DNA of 64,000 nucleotides from NCBI RefSeq assembly GCF_041435115.1, contig NZ_CP108046.1, forward strand, positions 1,302,001 to 1,366,000, read 5' to 3'. Shown one piece after another: positions 26,957 through 35,532 of this stretch. Every line of letters starts with the position of its first letter. Position 1 is the first letter of the stretch. A program made the translations under genes and the position numbers. This stretch comes from Streptomyces sp. NBC_00289 (GTDB taxonomy: Bacteria > Actinomycetota > Actinomycetes > Streptomycetales > Streptomycetaceae). The notes below the pieces were generated by a model. It saw only the letters and a program-made list of their open reading frames with translations, did not search any database and was not told the origin of the DNA.

Positions 26957-27658
26957 ATGCCAGAGGCGCGCAGCTTCACCGAGCAGAACCCGATCCGGGT
27001 GTTCCTGCTGGACGATCACGAGGTCGTCCGCCGCGGTCTGGCCGACCTGCTCGACGGCGAGCCGGACATCTCGGTGATCGGTGACGCCGGCACCGTCGGC
27101 CAGGCGCTCGCCCGGGGCCCCGCACTGCGTCCCGACGTCGCCGTCCTCGACGTACGGCTGCCCGACGGCGACGGCATCTCCGTCTGCCGTGAGCTGCGCA
27201 GCCAGATGCCGGAGCTGGCCTGTCTGATGCTGACCTCGTTCGACGACGAGGACGCCCTGCTCGACGCGATCATGGCCGGCGCCGCCGGCTACGTCCTCAA
27301 GCAGATCAAGGGATCGGATCTGGTATCAGCGGTACGCACGGTGGCCTCGGGCCAGTCCATGCTGGATCCCGCCACCACGGCCCGCCTCATGCGCTCCCTG
27401 CGGGCCGACCCCGCGGACAACCCGGCCGTGCCGTCCGAGCTGGCGAGCCTGTCACCACGGGAGAGGGACATCCTGGCCCTGATCGGCGACGGTCTGACCA
27501 ACCGCGAGATCGGCAAGAAGCTCTACCTGTCGGAGAAGACCGTCAAGAACCACATCTCCCGGCTTCTGGCCAAGCTGGGTGTGCAGCGCCGGGTCCAGGC
27601 CGCGGTCCTCGCCTCCCACCTGGAGCATCCGGAGACGGGTGAACACCGGACCAGGTGA
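26957..27658 (+). CDS. osdR: NarL/DosR-family response regulator (DevR/OsdR-like)
   Basis: A 233-residue two-domain regulator very close in layout and sequence to M. tuberculosis DosR/DevR. The receiver has FLLDDHEVVRRGLADLL (acidic pocket DD), the phosphoacceptor Asp in DVAVLDVRLPDGDGISVCREL, the Thr switch in LMLTSFDDE, and the Lys in GYVLKQIKGSDL. The LuxR HTH is SPRERDILALIGDGLTNREIGKKLYLSEKTVKNHISRLLAKLGVQRRVQAA. DosR-type regulators switch on Usps, CBS-BON proteins, Acg-like proteins and redox enzymes in hypoxia, the gene set found here. No partner histidine kinase occurs in the window. The ATG at 26957 has a nearby purine-rich site. The symbol is by analogy with the Streptomyces regulator. 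Confidence 0.85.
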   Translation: MPEARSFTEQNPIRVFLLDDHEVVRRGLADLLDGEPDISVIGDAGTVGQALARGPALRPDVAVLDVRLPDGDGISVCRELRSQMPELACLMLTSFDDEDALLDAIMAGAAGYVLKQIKGSDLVSAVRTVASGQSMLDPATTARLMRSLRADPADNPAVPSELASLSPRERDILALIGDGLTNREIGKKLYLSEKTVKNHISRLLAKLGVQRRVQAAVLASHLEHPETGEHRTR

Positions 27659-27665
27659 CGACGGA

Positions 27666-27693
27666 CGGCCCACCGGGATGGCGCGGTGGGCCG
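27666..27693. terminator. Bidirectional hairpin terminator
   Basis: CGGCCCACCG (27666-27675) pairs with CGGTGGGCCG (27684-27693) across an 8-nt loop, between the convergent regulator gene and the secreted propeller gene. Confidence 0.6.
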
Positions 27694-27728
27694 CCGCGCG
27701 GGGCCTGTCGCGGTAGCGGCCTCAGGTG

Positions 27729-29534
27729 CTACTGGACGAGTTCCCAGTCCTGCGAACCATCCGTGAGTACGTTCTGCAGGGTCAGTTGTGCCCCGGCGGA
27801 GGCACCGGTCACGTACAGGCTCGTGTTCTTGACCGACTGCAGCTTGTAGAACCCGTCGCTGGTCTTGACGAGGTTCCAGCTGCCGGTGTCGCTGTTGTCG
27901 ACCCACTGGCCGATCTTCTGGCCCACCGTGGCGGTCCCGGTCCAGATGGCCGCCGCGCGGCCGCCCGACTTGTTCAGCAGGCTCACGCCGCCGTTCGGCT
28001 CGGTCGTCAGGTGCCAGTACTGGGTGTCCGCGTTGGCCGCCGAGCCCGGTGCCTCGAGCCGGACGTCGGGAACGTCCCCGTTGCCGATGTTCGCGTCGTT
28101 GGTCTTGTTCCCGGTGCCGATCACCTGGTCGGTCTTGCGGTTGACCAGCTGGTGGTAGGCGCCGTTCGAGTGGCCGAGGTCGACCTCGGCGTAGGCGATC
28201 GTGGAGGTGCCCTGGTTGTTGAGGATCGCGATGCGGCCGGTGGCCTCGACGTACTGCAGGTTGCGGCTGTAGCCGGCCTGCGAGGTGGTCTGGTACTCCT
28301 TCCACGCGCCGTCGCTGCGCCCGCTGTCGTTGACCCAGACGTTGCCGCTGCCGGCCGCGTTGTAGACCAGGCGCCCGCCGGGCAGCCTGATGAGGACCGG
28401 ACTGCCGTTCGTCGCGAGGGGGTGGGAACCGGAGTCGAGCGGCAGGGTGGTGACGCCCGTGCCGGTGGGAGAGCCGGTGTAGAACTTCAGCGGGTTGTCG
28501 GCGAGGACGTACTTGGTGTTGACTCCGCCGCCCCAGTACTCGAAGGTCAGCAGCCACTTGCCGTCGGTCGTCCGGACGACGTTGGCCATGCCCGGCCGGC
28601 CGCCGCCGATCTCCGTCTTGCCGCCGCCCATGTTCTGGGTGAGTCCGGCGACGTCGACGACGGGTGCGCTCCACGCGGCGGCGGCGCCGTCCCAGGTCTT
28701 GTGGGCGAGGATCTGGCCGTGCGAGTCCGTGGCGGTGTCGTTGGCGGGGTCCAGGGTCGGGACACCGGTGGTCGCGTTGAAGCCGGTGTAGTCGTTCTCG
28801 TCGGAGTAGTAGCAGACGAGTTGGCCCTTGTAGACCATCAGGTACGGCTCCCAGATGGGGTCCACCTGGCTGTTGGTGTTCGCGGCCGCGATGTTCTGGC
28901 CGACCGCGCCCGCGCTGCCACCCTGCCAGCCGCCCGTCGCGATCACGTTGACGACCTTCCACGTCGCACCTTCGTCGGTGCTGGAGTACAGGGCGATCGC
29001 CAGGTCCTTGCGGTCGCCGTCGTTGGTCGGCGTCCAGTTGGGGTCGGCCGCCTTGTGCTCCTTGTAGTAGTAGTCGTCGCCCGACACGACGCCGGCGAGG
29101 AGGAGCGTGCCCTGCTTCAGGTTCCCGACGTCCTGCGGAAGCGTGTAGAGGTAGGGGTTGGTCCAGTTGCTCGTGTACTTGGCGTACTGGGGGTCGCTGG
29201 ACAGGTACGCCGGAGCCTTGACCTCCGACAGCGCCTGCCAGGTGGTTCCGTGGTCGTCGCTCTTGTAGACCGGGAGGGTCTGCCTGTCGGCGCTCCCGGT
29301 CGCCGTCACGACGGTGGACTTCTCGAACGACGCCACCAGACGTCCGCTCGGCAGCTCCGCCGACTTCGGGTAGACCGCGCAGTTGCCCCGCCCCTTCAGG
29401 CACGGGTCGCTGCCGAGCTGGTACATGGTCCCGCCGGTCGGGTCGTACGCCTGGGCGCTGACCATGGGTATCGCGAGGATCGCGGATGTCGCCGCGAAGG
29501 TTCCGAAAGCTCGTCCAAGCCTTCTTCTCTGCAT
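27729..29534 (-). CDS. Secreted sialidase-fold (BNR/Asp-box) protein with C-terminal ricin-type domain; possible arabinan-active GH93-like enzyme
   Basis: A 601-residue protein with a signal peptide (RRRLGRAFGTFAATSAILAIPMVSAQA). Residues ~35-455 form a beta-propeller with Asp-box motifs SDDHGTTWQ and STDEGATWK. Residues ~460-601 form a ricin-B/RICIN lectin domain (YHQLVNRKTDQVIGTGN, YWHLTTEPNGG, GQWVDNSDTGSWNLVK, GSQDWELVQ). The propeller resembles exo-arabinanase-type or other sialidase-fold glycosidases, but I cannot fix the family from sequence alone. It follows the GH42 gene by 21 bp, with GAGGAGG before the ATG, so it is the last gene of the sugar operon. It would act outside the cell on a plant polysaccharide. 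Confidence 0.75.
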   Translation of the reverse strand: MQRRRLGRAFGTFAATSAILAIPMVSAQAYDPTGGTMYQLGSDPCLKGRGNCAVYPKSAELPSGRLVASFEKSTVVTATGSADRQTLPVYKSDDHGTTWQALSEVKAPAYLSSDPQYAKYTSNWTNPYLYTLPQDVGNLKQGTLLLAGVVSGDDYYYKEHKAADPNWTPTNDGDRKDLAIALYSSTDEGATWKVVNVIATGGWQGGSAGAVGQNIAAANTNSQVDPIWEPYLMVYKGQLVCYYSDENDYTGFNATTGVPTLDPANDTATDSHGQILAHKTWDGAAAAWSAPVVDVAGLTQNMGGGKTEIGGGRPGMANVVRTTDGKWLLTFEYWGGGVNTKYVLADNPLKFYTGSPTGTGVTTLPLDSGSHPLATNGSPVLIRLPGGRLVYNAAGSGNVWVNDSGRSDGAWKEYQTTSQAGYSRNLQYVEATGRIAILNNQGTSTIAYAEVDLGHSNGAYHQLVNRKTDQVIGTGNKTNDANIGNGDVPDVRLEAPGSAANADTQYWHLTTEPNGGVSLLNKSGGRAAAIWTGTATVGQKIGQWVDNSDTGSWNLVKTSDGFYKLQSVKNTSLYVTGASAGAQLTLQNVLTDGSQDWELVQ

Positions 29535-29555
29535 GGCCCCTCCTCAGGGGATGGA

Positions 29556-31739
29556 TCAGGATCGGTCGGAGGCTTCGGGGGCCGGCGCCGGGGCGGCGCC
29601 GGTGGAGACGAGAACGCGTACGTCCCAGGGGCCGAGGTCCAGCGCCGAGCCCGCGAAGATGGAGGCGCCCGTCAGGGCGTCGGTGAGGTCCACCGGTGCG
29701 GGGGCGCTCGCGGGCTCCCAGTTCCAGTTGTGGACGATGTGGACGCGACGTCCGTCGGGTGAGGTGCCGGTGGTCGCGGTGACGGACGCGGGGAGGTCGC
29801 TCCACCCGCTGGTCGCGGCCGGGGCCAGCCACTCGGCCAGCGTCCGGGCGAGGTCGCGGCCCGGCACCGTGCCGACGCAGGTGACGCGTCCCTCGCCGTG
29901 GCGGCGGGTGGTGATCGCCGGCCAACGGCCGAAGTGCGGGTGCTCGTAGCCGGCGAGGACGTCGGCGTCGACGACCGTGAGGCCCTCGATCCACTGCGTC
30001 GCCGTGGCGTTCGCGGGCACCTCGAGCGGGCCGCCGGACACGGCTCGGACCGGGACCTCGCCGTGAAGGTTGCTGAACTCGTCGTACCGGACTCCCGCGG
30101 CGGGGACCAGACGTCCGGGTGTCGGCTCGTGGCGGGCCCGGGCCTCGTGGTCGGCGTAGGCGGTGCGCGGGCCGAGCACCAGGTGGCCGCCCGCTCGGGC
30201 GTAGGCCTCCAGCCAGTCGAGCGTGGCGTCGTCGACGACGTACAGGGCCGGGGCGACGAGGACGGGGTGGCGCCGTACGGCCTCCTCTGGGGTCATCCCC
30301 TCCCGCTGCCCGCTCGGGTCGTGCAGCTGCCGGGCATGGACGACCCGCACCTGGCGGCCCGCGTCGAAAGCGCCGCGGTAGAAGGGGTCGAAGACGCGGT
30401 GGTAGGCGGCGGGGTCCGGTTGGCCGTCGGCGGTCGCGAGCGGCGGGTACTTCTGCATCAGCCACTTACTCGGCATCGAGTAGACCATCGTGATGTCGGC
30501 GTCCGGCTCCAGCCCGGCGACGAGCGGGCCGACGGTGTCGAACTCCGCGCCGAGCCGGGCGATCTCGGCGTAGGTACGACCGGGCTGTCCGCTGTGCGGA
30601 AGGACGCCGCCCCAGTAGGTCTCCGCGCCGAAGCGCAGGGTCTGCCACTGCCAGTACTCGATCATCCGGGCCCCGCGCGCGACGAGCGCCCACGCGGTCT
30701 GCCGCCACTGGCCGTCGTAGCCGGGCCGGTTGTCCCACGCGAAGCCGATGCTCTGGGCGTTGGTCTCGGTGACCAGGAACGGCTCCTGACGCGAGGAGAA
30801 CATCCAGTCCGCCGTCTGGTACATCGACCACACGCCGGTGGTCTTCCACTTCTGCTCGTGGGTGTCGGGAGTGGGGTCGGGCAGCAGCAGGCCGTCCTGC
30901 ATGTCGTAGTACGGGTTGCCCGAGGCGATGTCGAGGCGGTCCGACATCTCGTCGTCCTCCACGCCCTGCCGGGTGTAGGAGATGCAGGTGGTGACGAACT
31001 GTCCGGGCAGCGTGTACTCGCGCACGATGTCGGCCTGCCAGCCGATGAACTCGGTCACCTGGCGGGCCTGGAACTCGCGCCAGGCGACGTCGTACTGGGG
31101 CTGTTCGTTGGCGTCCGGCGTCCACAGGTCGGCCCAGGTCGACAGGCGGTGCGACCAGTAGACCAGGCCCCATTCGCCGTTCAGGGTCTCGACGTCGCCG
31201 TACTTGTCGCGCAGGTGGTCCACGAAGCGCTGGAAGACACCGTGGTTGTGGAAGAGGTGCAGGCCCGGCTCGTTGTCGACCTGCCACCCGATGACCGCCG
31301 GGTGGTCGGCGTAGCGGGCCACCATCTTGCGGATCATCCGCTCGGCGTGGAACCGGAAGGCGGGGTGGGTGAAGTCGATCTCCTGCCTGGCGCCCCAGCC
31401 GAGGCGCTGCCCGGTGGAGGACTCGGCGGTGATCTCCGGATACTGCCGGGCCAGCCACAGCGGCGCGGCGTACGTCGGCGTGCCGATGACGACGGAGATG
31501 CCTCGCTCGTGGGCGCCGTCCAGCACGGGCTGGAGCCAGTTGAGGTCGAACCGGCCGTTCTCCGGCTCCCAGGTCGACCAGACCGACTCGCCGACCCGGA
31601 TCACGGTGAAGTGGGCTTCGGCCATCAGGTCGAGGTCGGTCTTCAGCCGTTCGTCGGGGCGCAGTTGGGGGTCGTAGGCAGGCGTGTACTCGTGGTAGTA
31701 CGCGGCGCCGAAGAGGACACGGGCAGGCAGGGCCGCCAT
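29556..31739 (-). CDS. GH42 beta-galactosidase
   Basis: A 727-residue family 42 glycosidase. The acid/base Glu is in GWQVDNEPGLHLFHNH, the nucleophile Glu in FLVTETNAQSIGFAW, and the TIM barrel starts FGAAYYHEYTPAYDP. Domain B has ARMIEYWQWQTLRFGAETYWGGVLPHSG, and the trimerisation and C-terminal beta domains follow. GH42 enzymes cleave beta-galactosides or, in some members, alpha-L-arabinopyranosides. There is no signal peptide, so it is cytoplasmic and acts on imported oligosaccharides. The ATG at 31739 has GGAGG nine bases upstream; the frame is open much further. It lies 47 bp after the permease gene. Confidence 0.92.
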   Translation of the reverse strand: MAALPARVLFGAAYYHEYTPAYDPQLRPDERLKTDLDLMAEAHFTVIRVGESVWSTWEPENGRFDLNWLQPVLDGAHERGISVVIGTPTYAAPLWLARQYPEITAESSTGQRLGWGARQEIDFTHPAFRFHAERMIRKMVARYADHPAVIGWQVDNEPGLHLFHNHGVFQRFVDHLRDKYGDVETLNGEWGLVYWSHRLSTWADLWTPDANEQPQYDVAWREFQARQVTEFIGWQADIVREYTLPGQFVTTCISYTRQGVEDDEMSDRLDIASGNPYYDMQDGLLLPDPTPDTHEQKWKTTGVWSMYQTADWMFSSRQEPFLVTETNAQSIGFAWDNRPGYDGQWRQTAWALVARGARMIEYWQWQTLRFGAETYWGGVLPHSGQPGRTYAEIARLGAEFDTVGPLVAGLEPDADITMVYSMPSKWLMQKYPPLATADGQPDPAAYHRVFDPFYRGAFDAGRQVRVVHARQLHDPSGQREGMTPEEAVRRHPVLVAPALYVVDDATLDWLEAYARAGGHLVLGPRTAYADHEARARHEPTPGRLVPAAGVRYDEFSNLHGEVPVRAVSGGPLEVPANATATQWIEGLTVVDADVLAGYEHPHFGRWPAITTRRHGEGRVTCVGTVPGRDLARTLAEWLAPAATSGWSDLPASVTATTGTSPDGRRVHIVHNWNWEPASAPAPVDLTDALTGASIFAGSALDLGPWDVRVLVSTGAAPAPAPEASDRS

Positions 31740-31786
31740 GAAGAAGAACCTCCGAGGGAAAGGGAGTGAGGTGAGGGATGGGTCCG

Positions 31787-32758
31787 CTACTGCTTGACGC
31801 CGCCGGCGGCCAGCCCGCTCTGCCAGTACCGCTGGAGCAGCAGGAAGGCCACCACGAGCGGGACGATCGAGATCAGGGAGCCGGTCACGACCAGGGCGAG
31901 CATGTCGCTGCTGGCGCCCCCGCCGCCGTTCTGGGCCCGCGCGGCCCAGGAGGAGAGACCGACCGTGATCGGGTACAGCTTCGGGTCGTTGAGCATGATC
32001 AGCGGCAGGAAGTAGTTGTTCCAGGTCGCCACCAGCGTGAACAGCAGGACGGTCACCAGGCCGGGACCGAGCAGCCTGAGAACGATCCGGAAGAAGATCC
32101 GCACCTCGCCGGCCCCGTCGATGCGGGCGGCCTCCAGGAGGCTGTCGGGGACGGCGTCCTCGGCGTAGACGCGCATGAGGTAGAGGCCGAACGGATTGAC
32201 CAGGGAGGGCAGGATGACGGCCCAGGGGGTGTTGACCAGGCCCGCCTTCGCGAAGAGTAGGTAGGTCGGGATCGCCAGGGCGGTGGCCGGAACCATGACG
32301 GCGCCCACGACGAGGTTGAAGGCGGCCCCGTCGCCGCGGAACCGGAACTTGGCGAACCCGTATCCGCCGGCCGCCGCGAGCAGCGCGGCCCCGAAGGCGC
32401 TGACGCCCGCGTACAGGGCCGTGTTGAGCAGCCAGTGCACGAAGACGCCGTCGTCCTGGGTGAAGGTCTCCCTGACGTTCGTCACCAGCTGCGGGGTGTG
32501 CGAGAACCACAGACCGAAGGTGTTGAACAGGTCCTGGGTGTTCTTGGTCGAGGCGATCAGCAGCCACAGCAGCGGCAGGAGGAAGTAGGCCAGGGCGGCC
32601 AGCATCGCGATCGTCAGCGGGGTGCTGCGCCGGACGCGGCGCCGGCGCCTCTTCGGCGGCACGGAGTGAGCGTGCTCCGCGGTCGGGGTACTCCTGGCCG
32701 TGGGGGCCGGGGGCGCCCCCTGGGCGAGTGGGGCCGAGTACTTGGGGGAGGTCGTCAC
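31787..32758 (-). CDS. Sugar ABC transporter permease, MalG type
   Basis: A 323-residue inner-membrane permease of the CUT1 family. After a basic proline-rich N-terminus of about 40 residues it has six predicted helices, beginning STPLTIAMLAALAYFLLPLLWLLIAS. The EAA loop that contacts the ATPase reads DSLLEAARIDGAGEVRIFFRIVLRLLGPG. The GTG start at 32758 overlaps the upstream permease stop as GTGA. No ATP-binding subunit is in the operon, so it probably uses a shared MsiK-type ATPase, as is usual in Streptomyces. Confidence 0.92.
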   Translation of the reverse strand: MTTSPKYSAPLAQGAPPAPTARSTPTAEHAHSVPPKRRRRRVRRSTPLTIAMLAALAYFLLPLLWLLIASTKNTQDLFNTFGLWFSHTPQLVTNVRETFTQDDGVFVHWLLNTALYAGVSAFGAALLAAAGGYGFAKFRFRGDGAAFNLVVGAVMVPATALAIPTYLLFAKAGLVNTPWAVILPSLVNPFGLYLMRVYAEDAVPDSLLEAARIDGAGEVRIFFRIVLRLLGPGLVTVLLFTLVATWNNYFLPLIMLNDPKLYPITVGLSSWAARAQNGGGGASSDMLALVVTGSLISIVPLVVAFLLLQRYWQSGLAAGGVKQ

Positions 32759-33696
32759 GCGGTCCTCCTGCGGTTCGCGGTGAGCAGGACGGCGTAGGAG
32801 GCGATCACGATGACGAGGCCGAGGAGGAAGGACACGGTGGCCGCGTAGTTGACCTGGTTGCCGGTGAAGGCGAGGGAGTAGGCGTAGAGGTTGGCGGTGT
32901 AGGAGCTGCTGATCACGTCCGGGGCGATCTTCATCAGCAGGTTCGGCTCGTTGAACAACTGGAAGCTGCCGATCACGGAGAACAGCAGGGTCAGCTGGAG
33001 CGCCGATCGCAGTGCCGGCAGCTTGATCGACCAGGCGATCCGCCAGGCACCGGCGCCGTCCATCCCGGCCGCCTCGTACAGCTCCTGCGGAACGGTGCGC
33101 AGGGCGGCGTACAAGATGATCATGTTGTAGCCGACGAACTCCCAGGTCACGATGTTCGCCAGGCTGCCCAGCATCCAGCCGTCGCTGAGGAAGTCGGGGA
33201 CCGGCAGGTCGAGATTCCGGCTCATCTGGGCGAACGGTCCGAAGTCCCGGCCGTACAGGTAGCCCCACATGAGCGCGGCGACCACGCTGGGGACGGCGTA
33301 GGGAATGAAGATGCCCAGGCGGATCACGCGGGCGAGCCGCAGCAGACCACTGTCGAGAGCGAGTGCGAACAACAGGGCCAGCACCAGCATCACGGGCACC
33401 TGGATCGCGAAGAACAGCGCGACGCGTCCGACACCGTGGAGGAGTTGCGGGTCCTTCAGGGCCCGGACGTAGTTGTCGAACCCGACGAAGGCCGTCCCGC
33501 CGATCAGGCGTTCCTGGAAGAGGCTGAGGTAGGCCGCGTAACCGAGGGGAGCCAGGAAGAGCAGGAGGAACAGCACCATGAAGGGTGCGACGAACAACGG
33601 CCCTGCCGACCGGCGGCGGCGCGTGCCGCCGCGCCGGGGGCGCGCCGGCCCGTCTCGGCGCCGGCCCTTGGCGGAGGCCGCGGTTGTGGCAGTCAT
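32755..33696 (-). CDS. Sugar ABC transporter permease, MalF type
   Basis: A 313-residue permease of the CUT1 family with six helices after a basic N-terminus (AGPLFVAPFMVLFLLLFLAPLGYAAYLSL is the first). The EAA loop is PQELYEAAGMDGAGAWRIAWSIKLPAL. I use the second of two adjacent ATGs (33696), which has AAGG at good spacing; the one at 33699 is equally possible. It pairs with the MalG-type permease by a 4-bp overlap. A perfect hairpin separates it from the binding-protein gene upstream. Confidence 0.92.
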   Translation of the reverse strand: MTATTAASAKGRRRDGPARPRRGGTRRRRSAGPLFVAPFMVLFLLLFLAPLGYAAYLSLFQERLIGGTAFVGFDNYVRALKDPQLLHGVGRVALFFAIQVPVMLVLALLFALALDSGLLRLARVIRLGIFIPYAVPSVVAALMWGYLYGRDFGPFAQMSRNLDLPVPDFLSDGWMLGSLANIVTWEFVGYNMIILYAALRTVPQELYEAAGMDGAGAWRIAWSIKLPALRSALQLTLLFSVIGSFQLFNEPNLLMKIAPDVISSSYTANLYAYSLAFTGNQVNYAATVSFLLGLVIVIASYAVLLTANRRRTA

Positions 33697-33739
33697 CATC
33701 GGGCCTTTCTGAGGAGTGGAGTGTGCTGGTGGGACGGGC

Positions 33740-33765
33740 GGGTCCCGCGCCGCGGCGCGGGACCC
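33740..33765. terminator. Intercistronic hairpin between binding protein and permease
   Basis: A perfect 26-nt palindrome (12-bp arms, GGGTCCCGCGCC and its complement, around a central GC) lies 9 nt after the binding-protein stop. Such structures usually stabilise upstream mRNA or partly terminate, giving more binding protein than permease. Confidence 0.6.
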
Positions 33766-33774
33766 GGCCAACCG

Positions 33775-35160
33775 TCAGGTCGTGACCGTGAAACCCTGGG
33801 TCTTGGCGTAGGCGGTGAGACGCGACTGCCAGGCGCCGAGCGCGCGGACGGTGTCGGTACGGTCGGCCAGGGACTTGCCGACGGTCTCGGTCCAGTCGGT
33901 CGCCGCCTGGTCGAGGAACGGCGGCCACTGGAAGCGGGAGTTGAGCGTGGAACTGACGTCGGCGAACACCTGGTTGACCTTCTGGCCCCCGTAGAAGGAC
34001 GGCGCGCTCCCCACGAACTCGGCGTCCGTGAGGAGCGCCTTGGTCGCGGGGAAGAAGAACTGCTCGGTGGCGAACATCTTCGCGCTCGCGGGGTCACTGT
34101 TGAGGAACTGGGCGAACAGCGCCGCCGCGATCGGGTTCTTGCTGTCCTTGGTGACGGCGGTCGTCGAGCCGCCCCAGTTGCCCGAGCTCGGGTTGGCGGA
34201 GTCCCACTGCGGCAACGGCGCGGCCCGCCAGTGACCGGAGGTCGCCTTGGCCGAACCGGAGAGGAACGCCGGACCCCACGCGGCGGTGATCCAGGTGGCG
34301 TACTTGCCCTTGTTGAGCGCCGCGTACCAGGAGTCGGCGAAGTCGGGCTCGGTGCCGATGACTCCCTCCTTCGCGAGGTCGCCCCAGAACTGGCCGAGCA
34401 TCCGGGAGGCGGGGGCGTCGACGTCGATGGCGATGTTGCTCTTGCCGGATGTCACGTAGGGCCTGGCGCCCGCCTGCCAGAGCAGACCGTGCCACGCGGC
34501 CGCCTCGTTCGCCGCGAGGTTGGTCAGATACACGTCCGGGTCGGCCTTGTGGAGCTTGCGGGCCGCAGCCGCGAACTCGTCCCAGGTCTCGGGCACGTCG
34601 ATCTTGTGCTGGTCGAAGATGTCCTTGCGGTAGAGCATGCCCATCGGGCCGGTGTCCTGGGGGATCGCCCAGACCTCGCCCTTCGGGCCGCTGACCTGCC
34701 CCCACGTCCAGTCGACGAACTTGTTCTTCAGCGCCGTGGCGCCGTACGGGCTCAGGTCCAGCAGGCTGCCCGTGATCGTGAACGTCGGGATCGCCTGGTA
34801 CTCGATCTGCACGGCGTCCGGGGCACCACTGCCCGCCTTGAGCGCGGTGCGCAGCTTCGTGTAGTGGGCCACGCCCTGGCCGGCGTTGACGACCTTGATC
34901 TTGATGGCCGGGTACTTCTGCCGGAAGAGCGCGACCTCCTTGTCGATGTTCGGGACCCAGGTCCAGAACGTCAGCTCGGTGGGCGTCTTCATCGCCTTGT
35001 CGATGTCGGCCTGACTGACCCGCTTGGCGGGCGCGCCGCCGCCCGTGTCGTCTCCGCCGCAGGCGGACAGGGTGGTCGCGAGCGTCAGGGCTCCGGTCGC
35101 GGCGAGGAAGCCACGACGGCTCAACGCGGCTGAGGAGGGGGTGGCGAGAAATCTGGACAT
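33775..35160 (-). CDS. Sugar ABC transporter substrate-binding lipoprotein
   Basis: A 461-residue extracellular binding protein of the CUT1 class. The N-terminus carries a twin-arginine-like motif SRRGFLAATGALTLATTLSACGG, with the lipobox Cys near residue 34, so it is a Tat lipoprotein. The mature part shows ELTFWTWVPNIDKEVALF, PQDTGPMGMLYRKDIF, KYATWITAAWGPAFL and the C-terminal WPPFLDQAATDWTE. The ATG at 35160 has GGAG six bases upstream. It is the first gene of the five-gene sugar operon under a 372-bp leader. The ligand is probably a galactose- or arabinose-containing oligosaccharide, inferred from the neighbouring glycosidases. Confidence 0.92.
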   Translation of the reverse strand: MSRFLATPSSAALSRRGFLAATGALTLATTLSACGGDDTGGGAPAKRVSQADIDKAMKTPTELTFWTWVPNIDKEVALFRQKYPAIKIKVVNAGQGVAHYTKLRTALKAGSGAPDAVQIEYQAIPTFTITGSLLDLSPYGATALKNKFVDWTWGQVSGPKGEVWAIPQDTGPMGMLYRKDIFDQHKIDVPETWDEFAAAARKLHKADPDVYLTNLAANEAAAWHGLLWQAGARPYVTSGKSNIAIDVDAPASRMLGQFWGDLAKEGVIGTEPDFADSWYAALNKGKYATWITAAWGPAFLSGSAKATSGHWRAAPLPQWDSANPSSGNWGGSTTAVTKDSKNPIAAALFAQFLNSDPASAKMFATEQFFFPATKALLTDAEFVGSAPSFYGGQKVNQVFADVSSTLNSRFQWPPFLDQAATDWTETVGKSLADRTDTVRALGAWQSRLTAYAKTQGFTVTT

Positions 35161-35532
35161 GGTGAACTCCGCGGAGGGGCGTAGGGATCGGCGCATGGGG
35201 TGACGGCGTGCAGGGTGGAATGCCCGGAGAGGGATTCGGGCGTGACGAGCTGCGCGAGGACGGCGGGGTGCGCATGTGTGCCGCGTATTTCGGGGCCGAG
35301 CACGTCACGCTCGTCGGCTGGGGCTGGGGCTGCGGGGGGGGGGCTCGCGCCGGCGAAGGCGTGAGGCGGGGCACGGGCCTGGGCGGTGAGCGGCTCGAGG
35401 GGGCCGCCCGGGTCACGGCGCTGGTGGTGAGTGGGAGGTGCGCCGACCAGGTGCGGGTGGGTCGGCTCGCGCACTCAGGTGCAGGTGTTGAAGGAGGTCA
35501 GAGCAGTTGACGAGGTGCGGGTGGGTCTTCCC
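35161..35532. other. Intergenic leader between lacI-type gene and binding-protein gene
   Basis: A 372-bp stretch without a supported gene. It contains a G10 run (35334-35343) preceded by two GGGG runs, giving G-quadruplex potential on the plus strand. I do not find the palindrome seen upstream of the LacI gene, so the operator of this operon is not identified. Confidence 0.5.

Noticed and set aside
1..27658. Rex-type (TGTGA...TCACA) or FNR-type (TTGAT...ATCAA) sites for the anaerobic genes
   Set aside because: Looked for in the gene-upstream regions and not found; the GGGCCG-NN-CGGCCC palindrome is the only recurrent element.
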